DNA of 64,000 nt, taken from assembly GCA_949126835.1 (NCBI GenBank), contig OX421498.1, positions 35,433,799 to 35,497,798 on the forward strand. The letters are read 5' to 3'. A program made the translations under genes and the position numbers. The notes beneath the pieces were generated by a model that did not search any database, was not told where the DNA came from, and saw only the letters and a list, made by a program, of their open reading frames with translations. Positions 12,001-23,743 of this stretch are shown here, one piece after another (within the stretch, counting starts at the first letter, position 1; each line of letters begins with the position of its first letter). The stretch comes from Anisus vortex. Its lineage: Eukaryota; Mollusca; Gastropoda; Planorbidae.

Positions 12001-15000
12001 TGCTGAAAGCCAAAATTGCTAAAGAGACTGACCCTGACAAGCTGAACATGTTGACCAAAATGCAGCAGAAAGTCATGGCCCTGGTGGATAGCGGTGACGC
12101 TGGACAAAATGTGAATACTGTAATATATTGCTAATTAGTAGTTTTCCAGAGTGATTACTAACCATTTGTATAGGCAATGGGGAACTCATTTTTTCACTAA
12201 CCCGTAGTAAGCTTTGTTGTTCTGCATGGCTTGTGCACGTTGCTTGATCAGGCAATCATGGTAAGCAGATTAAGCTAAATCATTTCAATCGCTGGTAGGG
12301 ATAGGATAAGGGCGGAGCAAAAGATAAGAGGCGATTGAGCTCAAATCATGATAGACGGGTGCCTTCCCCCATTTCTCCCCAATATTTTTCCAGCCATGCT
12401 AAAAACCAGATGCCGTGAATTCTTAGAAGGATGTAATGTAATGGTAATTTATATAGCGCTTCTATCCATGCTATTTTAGCATGCTCAGTGCGCTCTAGAA
12501 GACTATTAATCTGTGAGAGGTTTCACTGCTGCCGGTTAAGCGCATGTGATAACAACTCAATATTAACGTCATCTAGTCCCAAAACTCCTGTAGGGCAACA
12601 GGGATGTGGCGGGGCTCGAACACGCGACGTGTCAAGTGGTTTTTTTGGTTGACAGTCTGGTGAGCTAACCGCTAGTACATCCTTAGTAAAGTTACATGTA
12701 CATATGTTTTAGCGTACACCGCTTCAAATTGCCTTTTTACCTTATTTAAAATAGAATATAAATAATGAGCTTTGCTAGATTTACAATATCTTTATAATTA
12801 ATCATTAGATATCTTTAACTGTATATATTTATCTATCTCTATACATGTAAACCTGTTTTAAGTCATTAGGGATTTCAAGGGTCTAGTTCCAGTGCATTAC
12901 ACTGCCATTCCAAAAGTAAGGGGCTTAAATCCTACTGAAAACACTTGGGGAGATTTTTAGCTGGATCCCCCCCCCCCCCCCCCTACAATTTTGAGCACTC
13001 CAGTCCAACCAAGCTAAGCGCAACATAAAATTTATTTATGATTTTAGAGAATGTAACGTGAATTAATGGCATTTTTCTGATGTGAAAAGCAGGGCGAGGC
13101 CACGGGGGGCCCCCACATAAATTTGGAAACGGGGCCCCGACAATCCTAAATACGGCCCTGCCCGCCACACAATCACTTTGTAAGCAATAACCAAGGAAAC
13201 TGTAGTTCACTAATCATGGAGAGCCCAAATGGGGTACTCAACTATGTTCTGTCACCAGTCAGCTCAACACACACAAATGTAATTTGTTTTTAGTAGAGTG
13301 TATAGTATTTGAATATATTTGCTCTCTAGGTCCGGCTGGTGGAGATACGAGACATCATGGCTCCATGGCTGGACAAACAAAAGGGGTCAAGTGTTACAGA
13401 GAACTCCATCTTCTCAGAGCTTCCCAGGTATTGGGAGGAAGAATTCCATAAGGACATGATTGCCCTCAATGTAAGTGGGTGTGTTTAGTTTTGCTGTGAT
13501 CTTCAGGCTATGGAAGGCTACGGTCGAGTTTTGTCATTTTAAAGGGAAAAACAGCAAGACTTTGTGCATATTTAGAGTATAAGCTCATTTCATGCTGAAA
13601 ACTAGGTATAATCATATAATATATAAACTATAATCATATAATATATAAACTATAATCATATAATGTCTAAACTATAATCATATAAGATATAAACTAACGT
13701 GACAAGCACTAACTAGACGCCTGCATTATTCTGTGACACTTTAATAAACTACTTGCACTTTTCCTCTTAGAAAAATCTAAACTTGAGCTGTTTACAAAGT
13801 AAATTGATTAACATTAATAATGTGAACAATAGCATTTAGCTGGAACTGACAATCTCAACCTAATTGTTTAAGCTTTTTTTTTAATACAGCAATGAAAAAA
13901 ATTATTATCTATTTCTTATTTTGTTTTTTTTTTTAAAGAAAATGTCATTGTTTGACAAAATTTAGAGTTAAAAAAAATATTTCATATCTTTTTACAATTA
14001 CTGTATGCCACCAAAACAATTTATTTTATTTTTTTACATGCTTCACTTACTTAGGTTTTGCCAGCAGATGTCCTTACCAGGGTCAGTGAATATGTTCCGG
14101 AAATAGTGGAATACATCAAAAAGATCATTGCCAATGGCTACGCGTGAGTTGTTGTGTTTCTTTTGCCCTGACAAAGCAAGGAGCAGTATCGTTGTAATTG
14201 TTGAATAAACCCATTATTGAATCTATTCTGTATTTTCCTATCCAGCTATGAGTCTAATGGCTCTGTCTACTTTGACACAAAAGCATTTGATACTGCTCCC
14301 AGTCACTTTTATGCTAAGATGGTGCCAGAGGCTTATGGTGATAAAAAGGCTTTGGCCGAAGGAGAAGGTAATGTGCACATTTTTGTTTTTTGCAGCCATT
14401 GGGTGAGGGTCAGTCAGGGGAAACCCCTTTGAAGATCAATTGTAACAAACTATTTTTTCTTATGTGATGCCATAAATATCTATCCATTGATGGGCACAGT
14501 GGCCGAGCAGCAGCGTGTTGTGCTAGCCTACTAAAGATCTGGACTTGAATCCTGGTGAAGGCTAGGATTTGTTCCCTGGTCTAGAGGGTGTTCTTAAGTC
14601 TACCCAGCTCTGGTAGGTACCTAACTTGAGTTGGGGTGAAGTAAAGGCTGCCGGGCATTGTGCTGGCCATATAATCCCTGAGTATACCCTGGCCACCAGC
14701 CCTATGGATCATCATTCATCATCATCGTAATCCGGCAGCCATCTGGACACTTTCCCTTTGGCCTGAGGCTGTGGTGAAGAGATTGCAGACTTTTTGTAGC
14801 TGTTCGTAGTTTGAATATAAAGTGTTTGAAAGATTTGGGGAGGTAGACATTTTGTATGTCCTGTAGTGCCGGACAGACCAAATCCAGCCCTATGGATCAA
14901 TTTGGTCTCACAGGATTACTTTCCTCCATTTAAAATGTATAATCCATTGACATGATGTAGGATATTCTTGTGTGTGTTGTTAACTTCTGTGATATCTTTC

Positions 15001-18000
15001 AAACCTCAGGTGAGCTCAGTGTCACAGATGACACAGGTGAGAAACGAAGCGCAACAGACTTTGCTCTGTGGAAAGCTTCAAAACCTGGTGAGCCATCCTG
15101 GGAGTCTCCATGGGGGAAAGTAAGTGAATTTAAAATACATGTTTTGTTGTTGTTTTTTTTTAAAGTGTTTTTTTACATTGATGTACTTACACATTTAAGG
15201 GGCATGGTGGCCATGGCAGCGCATTCAGCTGGCGTCCCGAAGGTCCTGGGTTCGAATCCTGGTGCAGGCTAGGATTTTTTTCCCGGGTCTGGAGGGTCTG
15301 AGTCTACCCAGAGCTCTGATGGGTACTAACCTTGGAGTAAAGTAAAGGCGACTGTGCATAGTGCTGGCCAAACAATCACCTAGTATGCCTTACTTTAGCC
15401 ACAGAAAATGTTGAACTCTGCTTCACCGGTCCTATGGATCAATTTGGTCCGATGGGATACTTTACTTTACTTACACATTTGAATGAGGCATCCCTTTAGA
15501 TAAGCTGAAAAAATTATTATTTTTTAAATTGTTGTAGCACACCTTACATAAATTATAATTGATGCTGGATAGGAGATTTTTAAAGAAAAAAAACATTAGT
15601 GTCTGCTGAAGCAAAAAAGGGGTCTAATTCTGTCGCCCTGAGCCGTAAAAATACGTCTTGCTTAACGGAATGAGTTGATAAACTACTTGCAGTTTTTCTC
15701 TCTGAAAACGTGTTTACATTATGAAATGGTATTTGTTTACAAAGTTATAAATTGATTATCATTAATAATGTTGTGAACAAAAGCTTAAATAGTATTTCAC
15801 ACTGGCTGGCATATTCAACCCAATTCATCCATATGAATGAGGCATCTCTATAGATAAGCTGAACAGCAAATTTATGTAATTGCTGTAGCATGCTTACATA
15901 AATTTTAAATTTTGCAGTTGTGGGATTCTGTGTGTTTGTGAAGTGTTGTATGATCATTGATTCAGCTGACTGCATTAAATAAAGCTTAAATTCTTTTTTG
16001 CTCTACTACTATGTTAAAATAACTTATTTGTCCTTCTATTGACCATGTGAACAGGGCAGGCCAGGTTGGCATATTGAGTGCTCTGTAATGGCCAGTGACA
16101 TCTTTGGAGAATCCATGGACATCCACTCTGGGGGCTTTGATCTGAAATTTCCTCATCATGACAATGAGCTTGCTCAAGCAGAGGTTAGTCACCATAGTAT
16201 ATTTTAGATGAACCAATGTTTGTTCTGAAGGGTTCAGATAATAAAACTCAGATTTTATATTCAAGTTCTGTACAGTTCAGAAGAAAATCTAATTTACATT
16301 ACATGCATGTTTATTTATACATTTGTTGTGCCTGTAGGATTCTATCCTAGAGCAATGGTGAGCCCAAAAAGTCTTCAGTTTATTTACTTTAACCCCTAAA
16401 GCGCTGACCTATTTCAAAAAAATTCATTAAAAAGTTTAGCTAAAACTGACGTGCATTAAACTTTCAAAACCTCTTGCTCTTATTTTGTTTTCTTTTATGA
16501 TATTTTTACATTAGATATATAAACCTATATATTTTATTAAAGCTAATGGTTTGGGGAACTGGAAAAACATATTAATTATATAATATCTAGAATATAAAAT
16601 GTAAAAATTAAATAAATACAGGGCAATTTTTTTCACAAAAAAATATTTTTATTAATTTAACACCCATCTAAGTAGTAAACATCTAATAAAAAATTAAAAA
16701 AAAACACTTATATTTTAGACATATATGTATTAAATTTAAGAAATGTATATAAAAAAAGTATATTAGTAAGTATTAGAGTCTCCTGTAATATTTAGAAAAT
16801 AGTCAGGGTACAGTCCGATATAGCACTCAGTGAACCTAGAGCACACCCATCCAGTTAAAAAAAATGAAAATAAATATTAAATGTTGTTTAACTATCACAC
16901 TTTTATTAAATTATGATGAAAATATACTAGTTTTAACCTAGGCCCGCAAAATAAACACATTTAAATACAAATTTATTTAAATAATAACTTAAATAAAGAC
17001 GATAATTAGCCACGCCCATCTTTCAAAAACGATGATCTTGATAACAACAAAGACTAAGCTAATTTATTGAACCATTTCAGCGACTATTTGACCTATTTTA
17101 GTATTTTGAACACTAAATCATTAAAATACCGTAAAACAAATATGAAATCAAATATGGCTCCACGCACTTAACGTATTGTTAACGCTGAGCCACGATCGTG
17201 GCCCCACGCACTTTAGGGGTTAAGGCCTGTGGGTTAACCCTATAGTTAACACAGTACTGAAGGGTAGTAAGTAAGACTTTCAGGCCAATTTGATCCATAG
17301 AGACTGAAGTGGTGCTCACAAGTTTAGTGTCTTTGGCAATGGCATACAAGAGAATGTGTGGTCGGCAAAATGCCCAGCTGCCTTACTTATTCCCAACCAC
17401 CGTCAGGAAGGCCACATCCATTATCATCACTATGCTGAGGGATACTTTACTTCTTATCCTGAAGTCTACCAACCAGTAATGGGTCTCCCAACTATTTGTG
17501 GGCAAGTCCGGGTGGCTGACAATACAAGCTAATTCCGGGTGGTCCTGCGGTTAGTTCACCGGACTGTCAACAGTGAAGGACAAAAAAACATTATCAAGTC
17601 TGTGATGGGTCTTAAACTACCGGTACTTCTTGGTGCTCTATTGTGACCTTGCATTGTTTTGTGCAGCCTCACAAGTCAACATTTTCTCTTCCTACAGGCA
17701 TACTTTGAGAATGACCATTGGGTCCGGTACTTTGTCCATTCCGGCCACCTGACCATAGATGGCTGCAAGATGTCCAAGTCCCTGAAGAACTTCATCACCA
17801 TAAAGGAGGCCCTGAAGAAGTACAGTGCCAGGCAAATGAGGCTTCTCTACTTGCTTCACTCTTGGAAGGACACGCTGGACTTCAGCGAGAAGACAATGGA
17901 CGTTGCCCTGGAGTACGAGAGGACTTTAAACGTAAGTATGAAGATTCTGGGTTTGAATTCTGGTGCATTTTTTTTTCTAGGACTGAAGGGTGTCCCTGAG

Positions 18001-21000
18001 TCTACCCAGCTCTGATGAATACATGACATTAGTTGTGGTAAAGTAAAGGCTTTAGATACAATCCCCTAGTATGTCACGGCCACAGAAACTAGTGAACGCT
18101 GCTTCACCATCCCTATGATCAATTTGGTCAGATACTTTACTTACTTACTTACATGTGGATAAAAAAAGAAAGAAAAAAAATTACTCCAATTTAATAAATT
18201 TAGTAAAACAAGATTTGTTGTAATACAGTAGCGTTTACTACAACTGCAAGTCTAGTACTTTTAATCCGAGGAATATATTAGAAGTGCATCAATCAGTATT
18301 TTTCTTATATATATATAAAATATATACAATATATACACACCATCTTGGCTGCAATAAAATGTTAGATGGGTTGGAAGCAATTTCACTAAATGTATCCTTT
18401 ACAATACAATTTGTATAATAATAATTATATTCCAAGCTTAAAATCATCTTGTTTACTTTAAAGATTGTCTTGAAATTTACTCTTGATTGAAGGATGTTTT
18501 TAAATTACTTGGTGTATCTTTTTTTTATGTAATGCTTTTTTTTTTGCTGTTGTATCTAGGAATTTTTCCTAAATTTGAAAGACAGTGTTAGAAATATCCC
18601 GGCCAATGGGGTTGCTGCCTTCTCGAAGTGGACTGCTGAGGAAGTCAAATTGAATGACAGGTTTCAAGAGAAGCGAAAAGCTATTCATGTTGCTCTCTGT
18701 GGTATGTCAATATAATGTTGTTGTACGTAACTCTAATTTTGTAATGGTATGTAAATCTAACTTTGTTATATGTAAATCTAATTTTGTTATATTTAACTCT
18801 AATTTTGTACTTGTATGTAACTCTAGTTCTGTTGTATGTAAGTCTAATTTTGTTGTGTTTAAATGTAATTTTGTTGAATCTTTGCATTTGAATTTGGCCA
18901 TTCTTTGCTGCAGAATTAAATCTAACATAAAGTTGCTTTTCAATTCAATGTGCCAGGAGTAACCTTAAACATTTTCACTGGCCTAGTCGGCTAAAATAAA
19001 ATTTCAAATCTGAACAAATGTTGTCAACCAAAAAAAAAACATGCCTGATTAATTGTAAATCTTTGATTGGCCACTTTCCTCGAGAAAAAAAATAAGTTAA
19101 GCTCTTTGAAAGTTACACAGAGAAAACCCAGGTTGCTATAGAAACTATGCTCATGGTTCGGGAAATGGTGTTTGCATTGAGTTTCTCTTATTGTTGAAAG
19201 TCAATACATTTTGTAAGATCACAAGTTTGTCTGGCAAAGCGGGTTGTTGGGGGAGGGAGGGGAATGATCAGCCACCTTTACTTCAGCTGTATGAGCTCGG
19301 GGGCCCCGGGTGAAAAAATTAAAGATTTGAAACCGAGACCTTCACAGTCCAGTTTTGCTGCCACTGCACCACTGGGTATGATGTAATCTGTCAGCATTTT
19401 TTGCTCCATAGATAACATTGACACACGAAGTTCCATGGAGCACATAAGAGAGCTCGTGTCAGCGGGCAACAGTTACATGTTGCTGGCAAGAAGCAGCCAG
19501 AGACTTGTAAACAGAAAACTGTTGATGAATGTTGCTTTGTACATTACAGATCTGCTGAAGGTAAGACATTGTCGGTAGATTTATTTTAAATCTCCTGTCA
19601 ATTTTAGGCCTCTTACAAAATAATTGGAGCCCACAACTAATAGTTCTTTTTCATTTCTAACGAATTGTCTATTTTTAGATATTTGGAGCCATTCCTCATG
19701 AACAGACCATAGGGTTCCCTCAAGGTGGATCACAAAGTACTAATGTGAGAAATGTTTTGACATTATTTCATGACAGTTGCTTTGTGTGAACTCACAAAAA
19801 CAACTTTAACTTATTATTATAATCAAGCACTACTGTTATAAATTGATCGGCCATGATATAACTTTAGCTTTTGAACCAACACTATTGAATTTCAAGACTA
19901 AATTTCTGAATTGCTTTGATGAAATTTCAGATTGAAGAAACAGTGATGCCATACTTATCTGCTTTTGCTGACTTCAGAGACAAGGTTAGATCACTGGCCA
20001 GAGAAACTAAACGTGAGTTATACCCCCTCTTTATTAAATCTTTTTTTATTTATTTGATTTGATAATTTGAAGGCTACCTGACCCATTTTTGGCCATGCTA
20101 TCAAGCTGAAACTTTGGATGTAGACATTTTACATTTGACAACACATTCTATCAAATTTTCAGCCACATTGTTCCACCCAAATAAAAAAAATCCCGTTTAT
20201 AATTTATACGTGTTTTTTTTTCATTACACTCCATGGTGCATATTTTAAATCCTTATTTAATAAATTTTTAGTTCCTTTTTAAAGACTGATGACTGACCTA
20301 CATGTGTAATTCCCTCAATGGTATATATATATATAGCTAAGAGATTGCCCCTTATTATTAAACTTCATGTTTTGTTTTTATTATTTCTTTAGTCATGAAT
20401 GTCAAAATTTTCAGACGTCTAATATGTAACATAAATTGCTATAAAGTATTTATACAAAATAAAACTTTCTTTCTATGGGGTTATTTGTATTTTCATCACA
20501 GTAGCAGAGAAAAATTTAACAAAATCGAATTAGGTACAACACCCACAGCAAATTATTGTATCAGAGCTAACCTTCCTTGTGAAAAAAATGTTTTTTACTA
20601 ACTGCAAGTGAGGATTAGGAAAGTGAATGTTCTGTAAGTTGTGAAATAATTACCTTTGGGCCATGTAGAGTACCAAAGTAAGACATTTGATAGCATTGTA
20701 CTTTACAGAGAATTTTCTTCAAAGTACTTTTTTTTCTCAACGCTACTGTGGAATTTCTTTTTTAATTTTTTTTTTTTTTTAGTAATCATAAATTCTGTTC
20801 GTTTAGCGTTTCCAAAATCTACGATGTGGTATTCCATCATATGAGAGAAGGGGTTGCTAATCTATGATATGTTTACTCCTGGAAGCAGCAGAGCATTGCT
20901 TTTAGCTGATAACACTAGAAAGTAAGGCGTTAATTTTGACACACCAATATCTGTGTATTGTGTGAGAGATGCGGGGGTACAACAAAACAAACAATAGACC

Positions 21001-23743
21001 TAATTGAAGGCTACAGGATAGGTGGTAACTGGATTCCCTCCTTCTCCCCTACTTCCTTTAGGACTCTCTAAGCTAAACTAAGTATTATGTTTTTTATTTC
21101 TGAGGAATGAGATGCTGCTGCTGTGAAATAATTATTAATGATTGGTTGTTTTTCTTTTTGTTTCAGAAAAAGACATCCTTTCGGAGTGTGATAAAGTCCG
21201 AGATGACGTCTTACCTTGCTTGGGAGTCAGACTTGAAGATCACGAAGGGTCGGCAACAGTTATTAAGATGGTAGACAAAGAAGAGCTCCTCAAGGAAAGA
21301 GCGGAAAAACTAAGGGTGATTATTATCTAGCTAAGCTGCAAAGTTGGCAGTTTATAAAGATAATAAATGGAATAAGTAATACATATATAAGAATTTAAAT
21401 TTTATCTTTTTTTATTTCATATCTAACATTTAAAATTAAGTGTTTAATTGTATTTCATAGCAAGAGGAAAAGAAAAGACTAGAGAAAGAAAAGAAAAAGG
21501 CAGAGCAGGTATTATTCCTATTTTTTTTTTAAATTTTACTAATTAAAAATTTATATTTTGGTCTTGTATCATTTTAAAACTAGTTAAAATGCTCACAAAA
21601 TAATTCTTTGTGGAACTGAAGATTTTTAGATGAGATTCTTCTTCTGTTAGCCACTGCTTGCTCTCTTGCAGTCAATATTATTTTGTAGCTCCAAGTTACA
21701 ATGTTATTATATTATTATATATGGTGTACCACAGGGGTCCGTCCTCGGCCCAGTCCTCTTCACTTTGTACACCCAGCCCCTTTCCTTCGTCATCGAGCGA
21801 CACAACCTTAATTATCACTTTTTCGCTGATGACACCCAGCTCCTAAACAGCGCTAAGCCTGAGGACATCGACGAGCTCCTTGCTACTATCTCCTGTTGTT
21901 TCCTGGACATCAAGAACTGGATGACAGAAAACAAGTTGAAGCTCAACAGCGAGAAGACCGAAGCCCTACTCGTAGGAACGAGACAGAAGCTTGCTTCCCT
22001 CAGCGTGACTGACCTCCAGTTGGGTGACGCTACTGTGCCCTTCTCCTCAACGGTAAAGAGCCTCGGCATGTTTCTGGACTCCACTCTGTCCATGCAACCC
22101 CACATCTCCTTCCTGATCAAAACCTGCTTTTTTCACCTGCGACGTATTGCCACTATCCGTCGCTACCTCACTCCGGAAGCTTGTACCAAGCTCGTCATCA
22201 CTCTCCTATACTCTCGTTTGGACTACTGTAACTCTCTTCTGGCCGGCCTTCCTGACGCTTCCATTCAAGGACTCCAACGCGTCCAACACTGCGCTGCCAG
22301 ACTAGTCTTAAAGAAGAAGAAGTCCGACCACATTTCACCTCTGCTCTACTCTCTGCACTGGCTCCCTATTCAAAATAGGATTTTATATAAACTCGCATCT
22401 CTATGCTATAAATGCCTCAATGACTCTGCCCCGGATTATCTAATTTCCTGTCTGGAAATATATACAAAACCACGCCCACTTCGATCGGCTGCTCACAAAC
22501 TCAATTTGACGATCCCGCGGACAAAACTCGTGACAGCTGGTCAGCGGGCCTTCACCTACTCCGGCCCCTCCGCATGGAACACCCTGCCACTCCAGCTGCG
22601 ACAAAGCTCGAACTTTAACATTTTCAAGACCGGACTCAAGACTCACCTGTTTATTATTGACTCCTAGCCCACTTACATTTTTAAACATTTGTCTGTTATT
22701 GTTATCATCGTTAATTGTAATTGTAAATGTAAGTGTTAAGCGCATAGAACTGATTGCGGGATATGCGCTATATAAGCTTCATTATTATTATTATTATTAT
22801 TATTACATATTACATATATGTATTCTTTTTATAACTTGTTTAACTAGGCCCAGAAAGAAGCCCAGAAAAGGATACCTCCTTCAGAGTTGTTTAAAAGTGA
22901 AACTGATAAATATTCCAAATTTGATGAAAAAGTAAGTAGTTTTATTACTGCAATTTGTATGACTGCAAACACTTTTGACAGTTCTTTACATGTGGCTCTC
23001 AATGAATCAAATTCATGTAATCATTGGTTGGGCGTAGGGCCTTGACTCTGTTAACAAACCCCCTTTTGGTCTTGTGACAGTCTCTTAAATTTTTCCAACT
23101 TTATATCCCAGCTTCTTCCAATTCATTTTCCAATGACCTTCTCCAGGTGAGGTTAGGCTGCCCTCTTTTCTGCTTCCTTGTAGGTTACTGACAATTATTA
23201 ATGTTTTTTTTGGTCCTCTTCTTAGGGTGTGGTCAATCCACTTCCGTTTTCTGTTTGATGGGCTTTTGACCAGCCCTTCTCTCAACTTCTTTATTTGCGA
23301 TAAAGTTGTTCTATTTTACATATTTTACAATCAGGTGAAGGCAACTTGTGGTAAAGACATTGTCTCTGGAAATGTGACTCTCAATAGAACATTTAAATTT
23401 GACATTTGTATTTTAAATATTTTTTTTTCTTCTTCTTTTTGGGTGCATTATTACGTGATAATATTGTTTTATATATATATTTATTTTTAAGTATTTTTAT
23501 CTTCTGCATGTTGAGGGAACTAAGGGCTGAGATTGTGTTAAGAAAAATTGATTTTCCCCACCCACTTTTATTATTATTTGCTACTTAAATAGTACTTATC
23601 TCCCCTTCTCTTCTGCTCAGGGTATTCCCACACATGACACAACCGGGAATGAAATACCAAAGAGTGCTTTGAAGAAACTACAGAAGCTCTACAGTGCTCA
23701 AGAAAAGAAATATGAAGATTTTTTGAAATCTTCACAGAGTTGA
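8861..23743 (+). CDS. CARS1: Cysteine--tRNA ligase, cytosolic (19 coding exons)
   Basis: Class I aminoacyl-tRNA synthetase charging tRNA-Cys with cysteine in the cytosol. Exons: 8861-8947, 9209-9297, 10294-10390, 11205-11303, 12000-12110, 13330-13470, 14055-14143, 14246-14367, 15010-15119, 16055-16183, 17698-17931, 18560-18701, 19412-19560, 19679-19744, 19931-20012, 21167-21315, 21461-21508, 22848-22931, 23621-23743. All introns are GT-AG and phases agree, giving 2,151 nt (716 aa; vertebrate enzyme about 750). The HIGH motif is HMGH (54-57) and KMSKS is at 382-386. Zn ligands are C45, C324, H349 and E353, with the family spacing 25 then 4 between the last three. The C-terminus (about 580-680) is a Lys/Glu-rich, probably helical segment, as in animal cytosolic enzymes. 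The start is supported by the [11 protein letters not shown]-terminus matching animal homologues. No broken exon seen. Confidence 0.95.
9062..9095. repeat. (TA)n(GA)n microsatellite in CARS1 intron 1
   Basis: A run of alternating TA followed by (GA)8 and then TATTTA. Simple sequence inside the 261-bp first intron. Confidence 0.9.
9421..10229 (+). repeat. 31-bp minisatellite, 26 copies, CARS1 intron 2
   Basis: The unit is the 11-mer ATCTACAAGGA, then TAATGTTGTTTTG and a T7 run. The ATCT word recurs from 9427 to 10202 in exact 31-base steps (775 = 25 x 31), so there are 26 units without an indel. The only substitution I see is ATCTTCAAGG in unit 17 (about 9923). The array makes up over 80% of the 996-bp intron and ends 64 bp before the exon 3 acceptor. 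Units abut directly with no unique spacers. Confidence 0.97.
10391..11204. other. CARS1 intron 3, with a repeat-like open segment
   Basis: About 10485-10700 is open on both strands and its minus-strand reading includes [19 protein letters not shown]. The double-strand openness and sharp GC change suggest a dispersed repeat rather than an exon. No splice logic supports coding use. The rest is AT-rich and plain. Confidence 0.4.
11626..11812 (+). repeat. SINE family 1, internally deleted head
   Basis: A short remnant of the A box ('agccgagcggc') is fused directly to 'gtgtccctgagtctaccc' and then the normal body and tail. Most of the tRNA-like head, including the B box, is missing. It lies in CARS1 intron 4 in the sense orientation. 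Confidence 0.75.
12430..12680 (-). repeat. SINE family 2, with L2-like 3' tail
   Basis: On the minus strand: a tRNA-like head ('gcggttagctcacc' then 'gtgttcgagcccc', A/B-box-like), a body with 'ctacaggagttttggg', and a 3' end 'agcgctatataaatta' followed by 'ccattacattaca'. The GCGCTATATAA word is characteristic of L2-type LINE 3' ends. Located in CARS1 intron 5. Two other copies (45463, 58832) carry a different tail. Confidence 0.65.
13605..13695 (+). repeat. Short tandem repeat, CARS1 intron 6
   Basis: About four copies of a 22-24-bp unit built on 'actataatcatataatata', with drift in the last two copies. AT-rich and non-coding. Confidence 0.85.
14490..14927 (+). mobile_element. SINE family 1 interrupted by a 172-bp insertion
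   Basis: The SINE head ('cagtggccgagcagcag', 'ggacttgaatcctgg') and body run to 14711. Bases 14712-14883 are foreign, and the tail resumes as 'ctatggatcaatttggtc'. The 16-bp string CCAGCCCTATGGATCA is present on both sides (14696-14711 and 14884-14899). Read on the minus strand the insert ends in 'gatgatgatgaatga', a LINE-like simple tail. Located in CARS1 intron 8. Confidence 0.85.
15197..15467 (+). repeat. SINE family 1, full length with target duplication
   Basis: Head ('gtggccatggcagc', B box 'gggttcgaatcc'), body and tail ('cctatggatcaatttggtcc') are all present. It is flanked by TACTTACACATTT at 15184-15196 and 15468-15480, a perfect 13-bp duplication as expected for LINE-mobilised SINEs. 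Located in CARS1 intron 9. It is the best reference copy of the family here. Confidence 0.9.
16393..17219. mobile_element. piggyBac-type MITE in CARS1 intron 10
   Basis: TTAA (16389-16392) precedes CCCCTAAAGCGC and TTAA (17220-17223) follows GCACTTTAGGGG. The ends are inverted relatives, with CCCCTAAAG exact. TTAA duplication and CCCT-starting TIRs are hallmarks of piggyBac elements. A subterminal palindrome CCACGATCGTGG sits at the right end. The 827-bp interior is AT-rich without an open frame, so the copy is non-autonomous. Confidence 0.8.
17255..17400 (-). repeat. Diverged SINE family 1 copy
   Basis: The reverse complement contains the 'gggcatt...ccgaccaca', 'tatgccattgcca' and 'tctatggatcaaattgg' blocks of family 1 in the right order, with many changes. 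The head is not recognisable. Confidence 0.5.
17535..17585 (+). repeat. SINE family 2 head fragment
   Basis: 'ggtggtcctgcggttagttcaccggactgtcaac' matches the A-box end of the family 2 copies at 58.9 kb and 45.6 kb (there in minus orientation). The body and tail are lost. Confidence 0.55.
17943..18143 (+). repeat. SINE family 1 abutting the CARS1 exon 11 donor
   Basis: The copy lacks its A-box end and begins at 'attctgggtttgaattctgg' only about 11 bases after the splice donor (exon 11 ends 17931, GTAAGT). It then continues through body and tail. The donor itself is intact. Confidence 0.8.
18712..18880 (+). repeat. Degenerate 23-27-bp tandem repeat, CARS1 intron 12
   Basis: About seven imperfect units around 'tgtaactctaattttgt', starting within 12 bases of the exon 12 donor (exon ends 18701). 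The units differ from each other much more than those of the intron 2 array, so this array is older. It opens frames on both strands, but these are repeat artefacts. Confidence 0.85.
21719..22803 (+). mobile_element. L2/CR1-like LINE, 5'-truncated, in CARS1 intron 17
   Basis: An open frame to the stop at 22665-22667 encodes the RT from motif B onward: [13 protein letters not shown], then FFADD (catalytic), [34 protein letters not shown] and [11 protein letters not shown], then the C-terminal [11 protein letters not shown]. These are standard landmarks of the L2/CR1 group. The 3' UTR ends 'gcgctatataagc' followed by (ATT)n at about 22780-22803, an L2-type end. About 315 codons are free of stops, so the copy is fairly young, but it lacks the endonuclease and RT N-terminus and cannot be autonomous. 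Sense orientation relative to CARS1. Confidence 0.88.

Noticed and set aside
17659..18015. 118-codon frame taken as a separate gene
   Set aside because: It is CARS1 exon 11 with readthrough into flanking intron; the splice donor is at 17932.
18654..18962. Open frames on both strands with repeated SNFV / ITKLDLHT text
   Set aside because: Artefact of the degenerate tandem repeat in CARS1 intron 12.
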